From NCBI GenBank assembly GCA_050084985.1, contig JBITNC010000001.1:98890001-98954000 (forward strand): 64,000 nt of DNA, written 5' to 3'. The position numbers were made by a program, and so were the translations under genes. Position 1 is the first letter of the stretch; the number at the start of each line of letters is the position of its first letter. The notes below the pieces were generated by a model. The model was not told where the DNA came from, made no database searches, and saw only the letters and a list, made by a program, of their open reading frames with translations. The DNA is from Nageia nagi (Eukaryota; Pinophyta). This document shows, piece by piece, positions 34,066 through 46,870 of this stretch.

Positions 34066-34784
34066 TGTAGATCTAAATTATGTAAAATACAAATATAAAA
34101 AATAAATAAAATAATCTACAATATAAGAAAAAAAGTTAGATATGTATGTACTATATCAGATACAACAAATATACATGATAAGGATGCACTTGATATAAAG
34201 TATATGTACAATCTTCAAAAGTAAATAACAATGAATCTTCAAAGGATTAGGATCAGTTAAGGATGAGCTTGCGATGGATCTTCACATGTAGTGAATCAAC
34301 AACCTTGACCATTAAAATTTGGAACCCTTGATTCTCAAGACACATATCATTAACAACATTAAATATGATGAATTATGGAGTACACCAAAGATAGAAAGTT
34401 TCAGAGCTCAAAGCATAACACTTTCTTATAATAGGTGGTATCAAAAGACATCATTCTTGATGAAGATAGTAGAAGAAAAACATCTATTAGATATTGTGTC
34501 ATATCAAAGAGTTTTGATCTATGGAAATCAACCTATTCCAGTTGCATATATAGCCTACAAGGATATAAAAAAAGTGAAAATTGGCCTCTAGAAATAATAT
34601 AATCATTGTTATATTCAAGATACTTTAGAATATAAACCATGATAAATGATATAGCATTTATATAACACATGGTATTGCATTGTAATATCAAATTTATATT
34701 GACATTTGTTATATTGAATAAGTCATTTATGAATTCTAAATATTATTTATTAAATAAATAATAAATCATTTTTAGGTGTCTACA
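34066..34784 (-). repeat. Element G 5' LTR
   Basis: 719 bp, TGTAGATCTAAATT to GTGTCTACA in plus-strand order. The plus-strand open frame 34319-34591 lies within it and has no recognisable motif. Confidence 0.85.
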
Positions 34785-34789
34785 AGAAT
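34785..34789. repeat. Target site duplication of element G, right
   Basis: AGAAT, same as 30352-30356. Confidence 0.8.
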
Positions 34790-35799
34790 CATTACAGATT
34801 CCTTAATGCTTAGTTTACAATCCATTTATAGATTTTTGGATCCTCCTTATTCCATTCAATTGGAACCATAGTACACAATATTCAGATTGCTAACCCATTT
34901 CATTGTTATTTGTTAAGAAGATAGATTCAACTAAAGGTAAGGTTTTTAGCTAAAGTCATCTATTTATGATTGAGAGTAAGATTTTTTTTTAAGTTTTTAT
35001 TTCAAATCTTTGAACACTAAGCCTTTAATAGAAAGGACATTACAAACTCCTTATAGGTTATGAAATCCATATTCTCTTATGTTTCAATCAATGGTGGTGA
35101 ATCAACTACACATGAAATTGACTAAAATCTATTTTGATTACTAGGAGAGTTGTCATATATGGTTACCCTTTACAATTTTAAAGCCCTTTAGAGACTCTTT
35201 CTCTAACAGTTCATTACTAAACTAAATATGATAACTTGTAACATAACTTAAAGTTTCACTAATTACTACAATCAAATGAAACAAATTAATTTTGAATATG
35301 GTTTAATAATTTAGTTTAGTTTGATAAACCATTCCTTTTCTCTTCCATTAGTATATATGCCAAATTTAAATACAAAGATCATTTTTCGGCTCATAATATT
35401 ATTTTGATGGACTAGTCCTATTATAAATAAACATTAAATTTTCCAATGTATACCAATAAACTAATCATAATTCATATTTAACAGTAATAATGCTTATTGC
35501 TATCTTCCTATTTTTAATTTGCATATATGAATACAATGAAGAAAAAATATCCAAAGCATTTTCTATAGTAACAAACCCATAGTAACATTACAACATTTCA
35601 TCATGAAACAAAATCTACTTCAAAATCCTATTGTGTAATTACTTGTATCCTCATTTGACACTTTCACACTCAGTAAAGCATGTTACCAAACCCTTTCTAA
35701 AAATGAATGCAAGGATATCAATTTTGAATACCCATTAACATTAATACCATTTATCTCATTTAGAAATATCACTCCTATGAATTGCAAGTGGAAAGGCTA
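34790..35799. other. Spacer between elements G and B, nothing recognised
   Basis: About 1 kb of AT-rich sequence without domain, repeat or long frame. Confidence 0.4.
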
Positions 35800-35804
35800 A
35801 ACAT
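35800..35804. repeat. Target site duplication of element B, left
   Basis: AACAT, same as 54396-54400. Confidence 0.9.
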
Positions 35805-36313
35805 TGAAAGAGTTGAAACCTCTACACCCAACATCACCTTGGAGTGTTATTCTACTTCAAGTTACAATATAAGAGACAATCATTCAATCACACACAAGTG
35901 AGACAACCATGTGTAGTGGTTCCTCTTTATCAAGAGAGTAATCCAATCTAAACAAGATTGTATTACTTCTCAAGACTTACAAAACTCTCTTACAACATTA
36001 TAATTTTCTCCTATCAACCTACACTCTAAATTCATAACAATTCTTCAAACTTAACTCTAAAAGGATTAAGGAAGGCCTTCTATTTATAGGAGTAAAAAAA
36101 CTATGCACATGGGATATACATCCTTATGCCCATGAGATGTCCATGAGGTTGAGTGGAAGAGAATAATAAATTCACTAAATACTTAAAAGGTATTTAAGAT
36201 ACTTTTAAGTATTTAATTGAGTTTAATTAAGAGTTACAATAGGAGAAGATTTATTATTCTTTATATACCTTATAAATAATAATATTTACAATAGAGCATT
36301 ATTTATTCTAACA
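35805..36313 (-). repeat. Element B 3' LTR
   Basis: 509 bp. Plus-strand ends TGAAAGAG and TTCTAACA. Near-identical blocks with 53888-54395, for example 'aatcacacacaagtgagaca'. Confidence 0.93.
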
Positions 36314-36321
36314 CTCCTCCT
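36314..36321 (-). promoter_or_regulatory. Element B polypurine tract
   Basis: AGGAGGAG on the minus strand, adjoining the 3' LTR; the following 'ttaatgcaatatta' is shared with element A's equivalent site. Confidence 0.8.
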
Positions 36322-36422
36322 TAATGCAATATTAGATTAGAGATAATAAAAAATAGAAAGAAAGTGTAATAGAGTTCCCTTAATAAGAAATATAATCAGA
36401 GATGAGAACTTGTCATCTTGAG

Positions 36423-36913
36423 TGAAGGAACTAACACTGAACAAGATAATTTTTGATCAACCAAGATTACATGAAAGCTCACAATTACATCTAACAAACT
36501 CACAAAGCAATATCACAACACAAGATGTGAGTGGTTCATTCAAATAGGAGTACATCCATAATTAGATCTTTCCTTTAATCACAAATACAACTCTCTTACA
36601 ATCCTCTTAATCTAACTCCTACACTTCTATCCTATAGCATAACTTTACTTTACAATTAAAGTATGATCACAAAGAGGAAGCCTTGTATTTATAGACCAAA
36701 ATTCCTCTTTAGATCACCTTTTTATCCAATGTACAAAATAATGATATGCATATCCTTTTACCTAAGAGGCATGCTCATGACATGGAGTGTAGGATAAGTT
36801 AGATTATCATATTCACTTAAATACTTAAGGTATAAATGATACCTTTAAGTATTAGTAAAGTTACATAAATATTTAATACAAACCTTTACAATAATGCATT
36901 ATACATTCCAATA
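36423..36913 (-). repeat. Element A 3' LTR
   Basis: 491 bp. Plus-strand start TGAAGGAACTAACAC; the end TTCCAATA has lost the C of CA. Confidence 0.93.
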
Positions 36914-36922
36914 CTCCCCCTT
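36914..36922 (-). promoter_or_regulatory. Element A polypurine tract
   Basis: AAGGGGGAG on the minus strand, directly before the LTR. Confidence 0.85.
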
Positions 36923-37760
36923 AATGCAATATTAGGATAGAACGAGTAAGATAGAAGAAGAAAAGAAAGTAAGAGAGTTCTCCTCCAAAGAGATATAACA
37001 AAGATGAGAAATTTTTATATATTTGTAAAATAAGAAAGATCTACTTTGAGAATCACTATGCCAAATAAAATCATTAGCCATAGCCAGTTCTAATGTACAT
37101 GAAGTAGTCATCCAACTAGAATTCAAGAAGAGTCTTCAAGAGCCTGCATACCTGAGGTAAGTAACTTGCAATCTCAAAGGAAACTACAAGTCATAAGAAA
37201 CTCAAATAACAAGATTAGTTAGATGCAGTATATTCATATCAACAAGGATAGATGAATCATATAAATGCCATCAAAAATTGATCAATGGTGCACTATAATT
37301 CATCATGAAGATGCCATGCAAAAAACTTATAGTTACCTATTGTATATAAAATATGTGTTGATTACCATTACAAAATATAGCATGCACATATGAGTTCCTC
37401 ACATATGGATAACTAAATAGTGTTCAAAATACATATAAGAGTTCCTCACACATGGATAAATGAATAGTGCTAGATTGATAAAAAATAGAGTATGCACATA
37501 CAAGTTCCTTATATATATTAACTAAACAATGCCAAAAGACATATAAGAGTTTCTCAAACATGGATAATTGAATAGTGCTAGATCAGCCAATATGTATAAT
37601 AAGTTCCTCATATAGAATGAACTTACCACAAAGGTGTACAACAAAATCAATACTATACAGCATAAAATCCTCCTAAAGATGAAGTTATCATCACAAATAT
37701 GAATTCAATATAAGAATTCAAACTTCACTCTTCCTTGGGGGTAACTTCATCAACCTAATA
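36923..37760 (-). other. Element A 3' untranslated region
   Basis: Holds repeated 'agttcctcacacatggata'-like phrases (37400, 37443, 37548) of roughly 60-110 bp spacing, also present in element B (47768-47875). No coding motif. Confidence 0.6.
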
Positions 37761-38260
37761 GCATCTCTAAGCTTACAAAATTGAGCTTTTAAGAGGGGCT
37801 TGGTGAATAAATTAGTGGGGTTTAAGGTGGATGGATAATACTCTAGGTGTATGATGCCATTAAGAACCTTTTTCCTGATAAAATGGGCATGTACATAGGA
37901 TTCTTAGCCAAAAAAATAGCCAACTAATTATCTAAAAATATCAAAGATGAGCCACCTTACTCATACCCAATTTCTTTCAGAAGATCTTTAGCTAAATAGC
38001 TTTTTGGGTTTGCAATAAACATGGCATGATATTTAACTTCTATTCTAGAAAGAGAAATAGTAGGTTACTTCTTAGAAGCCCAAGAGATAGTACTTGAACC
38101 AATGCTAAACACATACATAGAGGTTGACTTCTTATCATCTCTATCTCCTCTATAGTTAGAATTTGAGAATCTAGAGAGAACAAATGAGGGCAACTTGGAA
38201 TACTTGAGAGCAAAATCCTTAGTTTTTTCAACATACCTCAAAATTTACTTAATAGCATTG
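37761..38260 (-). pseudogene. Element A RNase H remnant
   Basis: Minus-strand translation by fragment gives DDKKSTSMYVFSIGSSTISWASKK and then SLSRIEVKYHAMF in pieces: the copia RNase H 'D..D.KSTSGYVF..G...SW.SKKQ' and 'STAEAEY' motifs, where AEAEY has become IEVKY. Located downstream of RT. Degrades the RNA strand of the RNA-DNA hybrid in an active element. Confidence 0.75.
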
Positions 38261-39250
38261 AGGTGCTCATCATAAAGTTTTTGCATGAATTGTGCCATCA
38301 GATTCACTACAAAGGCAATATTTGGCTTTGATATAGTCAAATACAAAAGATTACCATTTAATTACCTATAAACTATAGCATCTACTAATTGAGAGTTGGA
38401 GCTTAAAGAAATAGTGATTCCACGAGAGACTAAAGTGCAGCATATCTACACTCCTCCATTCCAAACTTCTAAAAGATGTCTGATATATACTTAGATTGAT
38501 TGAGATAAGTACAATCTTTATATTTATACACTTGCATTCTAAGATAGTGATGCAAGATACTAAGATCAATCATTTCAAATATTACCTTAAGTTTGGATAT
38601 GCACTCTTGAATGATTTTATCATTATTCTTGATAATCAAAAGATCACCACATCAAGAAGGATCAAGATCACATCTTTTCTTTGATTGAGCACATATAGAT
38701 CAGAGTCAAAAAAACACTTAGAGAAACCAATATCTGCAAAGTACCTACAATCTTTCTATACCAAGCTCAAGATGCTTGCTTAAATCCATACAATAACTTT
38801 TTTAGCTTGCACATAAAGGAATCTTTGCCTTTATATTAAACCCTTTTGGTTGATTTATGAATATTTTTACATCTAAGTCACCATTGAGAAATGCACTCTT
38901 GATGTCAAGTTGAAAAAATTTCCATCCTTGAGCTGTAAAAAGAGGAAGAATAACTCTCATAGTAGGCATCTTTGCCATGGGAGCAAAGGTTTTCTCATAA
39001 TCTACATCATATTTATGAGAAAAACCTTTAGCTACTAGCCTTGTCTTGCATTTTTTAATATGTCTAACTAAATTAAACTTAACCTTATAGATCCACTTAT
39101 TTCCAATTATATTCTTCTCATTGAGTAAGGAACCAAGTTCCAAGTTTTATTTTTCATAAGCACCTCATACTCCACTTTCATGGCTTCCATCCAACACTCA
39201 TGCTTAGAATTTTTTTGAAGGTTGAGAGATCATGCTTGTTGTTAATCTTG
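38261..39250 (-). pseudogene. Element A reverse transcriptase remnant (copia)
   Basis: The fragment 38802-39143 reads NIIGNKWIYKVKFN, CKTRLVAKGFSHKYDVDYEK, TFAPMAKMPTMRVILPLFTA and FFQLDIKSAFLNGDL, the N-terminal half of copia RT; the first catalytic Asp is in QLDIKSAF. The YVDD site (about 38640-38665) reads LILLDVVIF followed by a stop. Compared with element B's LILLYVDDLLI, bases are missing here and the catalytic motif is lost. Not functional. Confidence 0.88.
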
Positions 39251-40200
39251 GCAATTAAATATTTGTTCAAAGTGATGCTCCTTGTTACCTTTTATGTTGA
39301 AGAATTTTATTCTTGAGGTAACTTATCTACATCAATATCCAACTAGCTAGGAGCAACTGAAGAGTCCTCTGGATCATCAACATCCTCATTAGAAGTAAAT
39401 TCTTCAAGAAGTTCATTGAACTCTACATCCCTTGAAATGAACACTACTTTATAGGTTGGAGAGTAGAGCCTATAGCCTTTATGCTGACTATCATAACCCA
39501 TAAAGATGATTTTTTAGCTCTTTTATCCAACTTCTACCTTTTATTAAAAATAATGTAGGAGAATACTTTACAACCAAAAACCCTAAGGTGTGAAATGTTA
39601 GGTTTTCTTCCTGACCATACCTTAAAAGGATTTTACTCTGAATGGATTTTGTGGGATACCTATTCAAGATGTAAATAGTAGTGCTCACAACTTCACCTCA
39701 TAAAAATTTAGGAAGATTACCCAACATGCACCTAACCATCTCCATAATTATTTTATTTTTCTTTTCAAAAACACTATTTGTTGAAGAGTGTATGGAATTA
39801 AAAATGTACCTCTTAATTCCATACTTAGCACAATATTCATTAGACTCATTATTGTTATATTCTCCCCCATTATCTAATCTCAACATTTTGATTTTAAGGT
39901 TAGTTTGATTTTCAACAAAGACCTTAAAAACCTTAAAACTCTCAAAAGTTTGGTCCTTTGCTCAAGTAGATACCTAAAGGTCATCCTACTAAAGTCATCA
40001 ATGAAGGTCAAGATGTAAGATGCTCCTCCAAGTGACTTAGTTTGAAATGGACCTATCAAATATGAATGCACAAGTTGAAGAGGTTGAGATTCTCTTATTG
40101 CTTTATCTTTTTCAAACTTTTATCTATACATCTTGCCAAGAATGCACTTCTCACATAGGCCAATCAAAGAAGAAATTGAAGGCAAACTTTCACAAGTTCT
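39251..40200 (-). pseudogene. Element A integrase remnant (copia)
   Basis: Fragments 39880-40071 (PFQTKSLGGASYILTFIDDF, SRMTFRYLLE) and 39698-39886 (RLDNGGEYNNNESNEYCAKY, then FEKKNKIIMEMVRCML) make up the DDE core. The first Asp position reads HSYLIGP, so Asp is Tyr; LDNGGEY keeps the second Asp; the Glu region reads SVFEKKN, where families have GVAERKN. Frameshift between fragments. Confidence 0.88.
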
Positions 40201-41640
40201 TGGTTTTTCATGATTTGAATACTCTTATGATTAAAGTGCTCTAAATGATGGTGCTAAAGATTACCTTTAGAACACACACTAGAAGCAAGACATATATTTG
40301 ATGGAACTTGATCTACAATGTAAAAGTTATCTTTTATTGATTCTTTAACTAAAGTGGCAAGTCCTTTCTTAATGCACTAAGATTGAGAGTCAAACTCAAA
40401 AGAGTATCCTTTTCTAGCAACTTGGATCATAGAGAGAAGGTTCATCCTTAACTTAGAAACATAGAAAATATTTTCAAAAACCTTTTCATGAATCAACACA
40501 CTCCCAATTCCTTGGACTTCAAGGGTAGAGTTATCACCTATCACAACAACATTCTTTTTATACTTGTGAAGTTCTCAAATTTGTTTTTCAAAGCATAGGT
40601 GATTAGTGCAACCAGAGTTAACAATCCATTTTAGATGAAAAAAAATGAGACATGGAGTAGAGCACCATAGTAAAATCAGCATGAATATTCTTCTTTTTTT
40701 TGTAGTTCTTTACATTTCCATTACCTTTATTCTTTTCCTCTCTTTTCTTTTTATAGCAATCAATTTTTTTGTGACATTGAATACCATAATAATTATAATT
40801 ACCATCAAACTTTTCCTTAGGATAAGAATTATTTGCTTTGCCTTTTCTTTTTACTTAAAGTGATTGTTGTTACCATTATTTTTACTACTATGGTTTATTT
40901 CTATTATTCCTACTACTGTTGTAGCCATTATCTTTTTTCTCAAACCTTTTGGAGGAAGAAGGATAAGATTTCTTTTGATGATTGAACTTATTATTGAAAG
41001 GAGTTTTGGTTGCTCTAAGGATAATGTTATTATCTTTAGGAGAAGAAATTAACACCTTATTCTTAAGATTTTTCTCATGCTTCAATAGTTACCTTAAAAG
41101 GTTCTCAATGGAGAAGACTTCTTCTTCTTCATCAAGCCTTGTTTCCATAATTATTACAAAATTTTCAAACTTTGAAGAATAATAAAGACCATAAATTTAT
41201 CATTGATCCAATTGCATCCATAAGAAAAAGTTGGATCCTTAAGTCAATGATTTTGTTCAAGTAGGTAGCCACATTTTCATCTTAACCTTGACAAGATTAA
41301 AGTAACTTTTGGAGAATGGTAAACCTTTTGAAAAGTTTTAACCAAGGTAGATTTATTTAAGCTTATCTTAATCTTCCTTTATTAAAGTTGTAAAAGAGAT
41401 CATCAAGAGCATATCATCTGACATTACATGGTAAATCATGGAGGTTGCTAACTCATTTTTCATGTTGTAAGCCTCTAGTGCCTTCTCATCTGTAGGAGAT
41501 ACAAGGTTTTCATTCACTATTTGCCAAAGTTTTTTTGCTTACAATTTAGCTCTCATTCAAATGTCCCAAATCCATAGTTGGAACCATCAAGAATGTGTTT
41601 GGGTAAAAAAATTCTCCCATTTGCTACATAATAATGTGAA
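40201..41640 (-). pseudogene. Element A gag and gag-pre-integrase remnant
   Basis: On the minus strand the far 5' end (about 41560-41625) reads LPKHILDGSNYGFGTFE, the same start as element B's gag. Next comes a Lys/Asn/Ser-rich segment, NNKFNHQKKSYPSSSKRFEK (40888-41085), as in the basic C-terminal part of copia gag. The integrase zinc region (HHCC) lies at about 40140-40270. Stops and frameshifts throughout. Confidence 0.75.
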
Positions 41641-44600
41641 ATAATAAGCATGTGATTTGAATAAATAATATTAAATGTTAAGTTTTAATAAAGTAAATAA
41701 TACATGTTACATTTAACACTAAAGATATACTTGATTTGATTCATAAGTGAAATATTTTACAATTTGAATAATAACCCATATACCTAAATACATTTTTCAC
41801 CTCAAGAATTGTAGATGTAGAGTGATATTATTGAGGCTTATTTTCTTATCTAAAATTAAGCCTTCACCTGGATGCCCACATAAGAGGAGCCCAAGTACTA
41901 CAAATCCTCAACTATTCCCTCTGAATAGCAATATACTCTCACAAGGAGAAGTACTAGCTATTTTCTAAGGTTCTAACATTTATTGGATCAAACAAATTAT
42001 TAATATTGATTAGATTTCAAGTTGTCCTTCTAGGTTATCAGGATAATCCTTGAATAGATGTACAGATATGTGGTATCACTACACACATACCTATCCACCT
42101 AATAGAGTTATGTTCAAACCAATAGAAGACTTAGGGGCAATTAAGAAGTACAAACTTTTCACCACTTGGATCGTTGGATTTAAAGGCTCTAGTTCACCTA
42201 TCCTAACCTCATGGCTCCCTAATCAAGTCATGTTGCAGAATGTATGTGTAGATGTATTCATTTTGGGTGGTTGCTCATATAAATGTTTGCATTTTTATTT
42301 GCATAAGAAAATAAAGTAAAATGAAACATGAAGTATAAATCAAAAAATATCATCCATTCAATTTGAAACCTAAGTGTCCAATGGGTTTTGCTTACCAACT
42401 TCTAAAGGGCATCTTTACATCAATCCTAATTTTGCACAAGTTAACTTTACAAAAAAGAAATGGTTAATACTTAAGCATTCATTAATTATATAAGTTAACT
42501 TTCATAAAGGATAAATACCTAGGCATGAGCAAAATTAAGTTCTAAAATATGCATCATTAACTTAAAATTTTAAGTACTAAACATGCATATTTGAAGCATA
42601 AGAAATCTTAAATACATTTTAAATCCTAAACATTAAAAAAATTAAGTCCTTAAGCATGAATTATTTGATTTAAAATAATTATCTAGCTTAAATTTTAAGT
42701 CCTTAAGCATTTATCACCAAAAATTAAGTTCTAAGCAAGTATTAGGCATGCATAAAATTTAAGTACTAAGCATAAGTAGGCATCATTTTAACTTAAAAGT
42801 ATGCATCTTAATAATTTTAAGTAAAGAATAAAATCTCCCCCTCTTACTTAAAATCACTTGATCCCTTCAATAATCCTTAGGAAAGAAATTTAAAAGACAA
42901 AGTTCTTACCATAAAAAATCACTCTTTCTAAGTAATTTTTACCAAAGTAAATTGCAAATTTGATTAAGGCAAATGCTTGTATAAATATTTCTCTAGAATG
43001 CTTAGCTATAAATTTTCATTTAAGAATTTGTCTTATAACTTCAAGAAAAAAAATATTTTAACTAAAAAATATTTTTGCTAAAGAAATAAATTTAAGTAGT
43101 AAAAATAATAATCTCCATAAGATTACCTTCCCTTTTTTTAACTTTAAAAAAATTAGTACCTTGCTCATGATTTTTTTCAAGTAGACAAGGTAAAGAATTA
43201 ATAAGCCATCATTTACTTGAATCTTAACTCTACTTCAAAGTAATAAATAGTGTAATGGAGTTAATGCAACAAGAAACCTTATACTTGATGCCACTCAAAA
43301 AATTAAACAAGTTCATTACTACTTTGTGGAGACTTAGAAAAAAGTGCAAGCAACCCAAAAAATGCACTAACCTGACTTCACTCTAAGTTAAACTCATTAA
43401 AAGATACCATTATGAGTTTGAAGTTGTTGAAAAAAAATGAAGGGTAATAATGGATAGGTGAAGAGGTTGAGTGATGGAGGTAGCACATATCAAAAGGGGT
43501 TGGGTGAGTGTGGGAAGGGCAGCATAGGCTCTAGGAGGGCTTCAAAGTTAGAGGTGCCACCTAGTAGTTGGTGGATGCACCATAGAAGAGGATGGTGATG
43601 GAGGAGAGTGGCTGATGGTGGGAGGTTATCCTTTGAAGGAGAGAGGTCTCCATGAGGTGAAGTTTACCCCCCTTTCTCAAAGCAAAACAAAAACCTTTTA
43701 AATAGTAATGGTGGAGAGAAGAAAGATAAAAGAAGTAGCAAGTCATGGGTAGAGCTAACATTGCTAAGGAAGAGGGAGCTATGAGTAGTGGAAGAAGCTA
43801 CATAAGGGTGTGAAGCTACATGGGGTGGAAGAAGAGTCTTGACCTTCCCTAATATCCATGGTTCTCAAGCTACTTGTGACTTCTACTGCTATCATCAAAG
43901 CTAGCAAGTAAAAAGAAATTATAGATAAAGGAAATTATCAACTAGGGTCAGGTCGCGAGGAATAACATGTGGTGTGGTAGTAGATGACTAGGACAACACC
44001 AACATAAAATTTTTGAATTCATGGAGAGTGGTAGACACCAAAGCAAATGGCAAGGTGGTGAAGAATTTGCAGCAATCAACAATGCATGAAAAAAATGAGA
44101 GGAAACAAGAAGTCCTTAGATGCCGCCATAAGAGAGAGTAGAAAGGAAAAAAAAAGGTTTTAAATTAAATCTTATATATGATTTCTTCTTTGGAATGCTC
44201 AAACAAAAAGAATAAAGGTTTTAAAAAAAATATTATATATGCTTTCTCCTTTGGAATGTTAACATAATTTTTGTAAAAAATGTAGTCTAACATTTCTCAA
44301 AAAAAATTTGTAGAAAAATACAATCTCTGTTTATGTTAGCCTTCTCCCTTTTTAAAAAATATTTCTTCCACAAAAAATATAATAATTAAACTGAATTGTA
44401 TACTATCCTCTTAAAAGAAAATATATCAAAGTATTATTTAACTTTGAAAAAAAAATGCAATTACATAAGAGGTTAGTATAAGAAAAAATTGATATTTTAA
44501 CCATAATGTATTATTGCCCAATTACTTAACATAAAAGATTGTTAGTAAAACAAATAAAATGAGTAATAATATATTATGTTATTGAGGCAATGTTATCTAA

Positions 44601-44756
44601 GGTTTTAATTAACATAATCATAAAAATTTAAGTATCAAAAAGAAGCAAAAATAAAGAAGAGGTTATACCTTTATATTGTTTTACCTCAAACAAAAAGAGT
44701 AAACCTCCAAAGATGATGAAAAGGACCTTCCAAACCAAGAAGAAGAGCTTCCACAC
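41641..44756 (-). other. Element A long leader
   Basis: About 3.1 kb between gag and primer site, AT-rich with repeated 'ttaagtactaagcat'-type phrases at 42450-42850. 42110-42900 matches element C's leader at 7500-8330. A patch of higher GC lies at 43440-43840. No open frame with a motif. Confidence 0.6.
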
Positions 44757-44770
44757 CAACTCTGATACCA
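44757..44770 (-). promoter_or_regulatory. Element A primer binding site
   Basis: TGGTATCAGAGTTG on the minus strand, an initiator-Met tRNA site, three bases inside the LTR. Confidence 0.9.
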
Positions 44771-44773
44771 AAT

Positions 44774-45266
44774 TGAAGGAACTAACACTAACAAGATAAT
44801 TCTTAATCAACTAAGATCACATGAAAGCTCACAATTACATCTAACAAACTCACAAAGCAATCTCACAATGCAAGATGTAAGTGGTTCTTCCAACTGGGAG
44901 TACATCCACTAATTAGATCTTTACTTCAATTACAAATACAACTCTCTTACAATCCTCATAATATCAACTCCTACACTTCTATCCTATAGCATAGCTTTAC
45001 TCCACAATTGGTGTATGATCACAAAGAGGGAGCCTTCTATTTATAGGCCAAAATCCCTCTTTGGATCATCCTTTTATCCAATGTACAAAAGTATGAAATG
45101 TACATCCTTTTACCCAAGGGGTATGCTCATGAATAGAGTGTAGGATAAGTTACATTATCATATTTACTTAAATACTTAAGGTATCAAATGATACCTTTAA
45201 TTATTAGTGAACTTACATAGAAGATTTAATACAAACCTTTACAATAATGTATTATACATTCCAACA
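44774..45266 (-). repeat. Element A 5' LTR
   Basis: 493 bp, plus-strand TGAAGGAAC to TTCCAACA, termini intact. Confidence 0.93.
45038..45045 (-). promoter_or_regulatory. TATA box in element A 5' LTR
   Basis: TATAAATA on the minus strand; the same sequence occurs in A's 3' LTR at 36686-36693 and in element B's LTR at 54167-54174, each followed by a G and a conserved 'gaaggc'-like segment. Confidence 0.6.
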
Positions 45267-45271
45267 TTAAG

Positions 45272-45554
45272 AAGTAATATAATCTATCCAAGGATCAACT
45301 ACATAACCATTTAAACAAATAGTTTATAATACTTCAATCATCAACCATAAATGGTTTCAATGTACAAGTAGTAGTCATTCAATAATATGTTGACATTGTG
45401 AGCCTCCATAAGCTTGCATACCTAAAGTAAATAACTTGTAATTTTAAGAAGAAACTTGCTAGATACAAGCAACTCATACACAAGTTCAGTTAGATGCATC
45501 ATATATTCATATCAACATTAGATAAATGAATCAAATAATACCATCCATAAATAC
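45272..45554 (-). other. Element B 3' untranslated region, resumed
   Basis: Continues element B after the element A insertion and is similar to element A at 37085-37275 ('cttgcatacct', 'gttagatgca', 'atattcatatcaaca'). Confidence 0.7.
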
Positions 45555-45869
45555 TATTATGCATAACAAAAGATGAAAAAAATAAAATTTTTAAAATATG
45601 ATGAATTGGATTTGAAGTCATGGTGAAAGTGTACAAAAATCGCATTAAGTGGTGAAATACATAATTTTTTTTAAAGTTATAAAATATTGGTGATATTATA
45701 TTGAAATTTAGTTTATTATGGGCATATAAATATAACTAAATATTACCAACTAATAATACCTTCAAAAATTGTAAAGTAATTAAATATGATCATCTCAACA
45801 AGTTAGGATGCATACGAGCATCTTCAAAAAAATATAGAAGGTTATCTTCACTTTCTAAAGATCATTAAT

Positions 45870-46870
45870 TTTTTTATAGGTGTCCAATTGATTTAAATGA
45901 TATACCATTGGATATATCTCAAAAAGATATTTAAAATTAGCGGTCACATGACCCATTTTGAACAAGTAATGAGCCATCAATGGCAAAAACATGCTGACAA
46001 TCATTTGGAGGAAAATGTAGATGATCATCAACATATTTTTGGCATTGACAACTCATTACTTGCTCAAAAGGGGTCATGTGACCACTCCTTTTAAAGGTGT
46101 TTTTGAGGTCTATCCAATGGTATATCATCTAAATCAATTAGAGAATTGTAAAATAAGTTATGGGGTATAGAAATTGATAAAAATAATTAGTTACTTTCTA
46201 AAGCCCATAACTTTTTTACAGGTCTAATATCCATGCAAATGATATACCATTATATATATCTCAAAATGAACTTTAAAATGAATGGTCACATGACCCTCTT
46301 TGAGCAAGTAATGAGTCATTAAAGGTAAAAAAATGCTGATGATCATCTGCAAGAAAATGCAAACAATTATTAGCATATTTTTACCATTCATGACTCATTA
46401 CTTACTTATAAGAGGTCATGTTACCACTCATTTTAAAGGTCTTTTTGAGATTTATCCAATTGTATATCATTTAAATCGATTGGAGAATTGTAAAAAAGTT
46501 ATGAGGTATATAAATTGATAATAAAAATTAGTAATTTTCTAAATCTCATAACTTTTTTTACAAGTCTCATATGCATGCAAATGATATACCATTAGATAGA
46601 GATCAAAAAGACCTTTAAAATGAGTTATCACATGACCTCATTTGAATAAGTAATGAGTTATCAAAGATGCTTGTCTACATAAAATGTAGATGATCATCTA
46701 TATTTTCATGTAGATGATCATCAACATTTTTTGCCTTTGATGAATCATAACTTGATCAAAAGGGGTCGTATGACTACTCATTTTAAAGGTAGTTTTGATC
46801 TCTATCCAATGGTATGTCATTTGCATAGATATGAGACCTATAAAAAAAGTTATGGGATTTAGAAAGTGAT
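45870..46870. repeat. Three tandem copies of a ~330-bp foldback palindrome
   Basis: Unit 1 (about 45870-46160) has arms 45880-46013 and 46014-46146 that are close reverse complements; both contain 'gatataccattggat', 'tcacatgaccc' and 'caagtaatgag'. Units 2 (about 46195-46510) and 3 (about 46535-46865) repeat the same design. The symmetry is so strong that both strands give nearly the same short open frame (45897-46094 plus, 45937-46128 minus), both starting MIYHWI. These are not genes. Confidence 0.9.

Larger units (their letters stand above)
30357..34784 (-). mobile_element. Element G: small LTR element with an unknown acidic ORF
   Basis: LTRs at 30357-31102 and 34066-34784 are flanked by the same five bases, AGAAT (30352-30356 and 34785-34789). 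The element reads TGTAGATGCC at its start on the minus strand and has a purine tract next to the 3' LTR and a TGGTGAACC-type primer site at the other end. The 3-kb interior has no RT or integrase. It contains one 149-codon open frame at the gag position and, unusually, a third LTR fragment at 32312-32490. Non-autonomous. Confidence 0.85.
36423..45266 (-). mobile_element. Element A: Ty1/copia retrotransposon inserted in element B
   Basis: LTRs 36423-36913 and 44774-45266; interior carries gag, integrase, RT and RNase H remnants in copia order on the minus strand, and a long leader. Flanks are TTGAG (36418-36422) and TTAAG (45267-45271), a 5-bp target duplication with one change. It lies in element B's 3' untranslated region just inside B's polypurine tract. 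It belongs to the same LTR family as element C. The leader of about 3.1 kb is longer than that of B. Confidence 0.92.

Noticed and set aside
45897-46128. Opposite-strand ORFs with almost the same protein, both starting MIYHWI
   Set aside because: The similarity is produced by the palindrome; there is no known domain, and units 2 and 3 break the frame.
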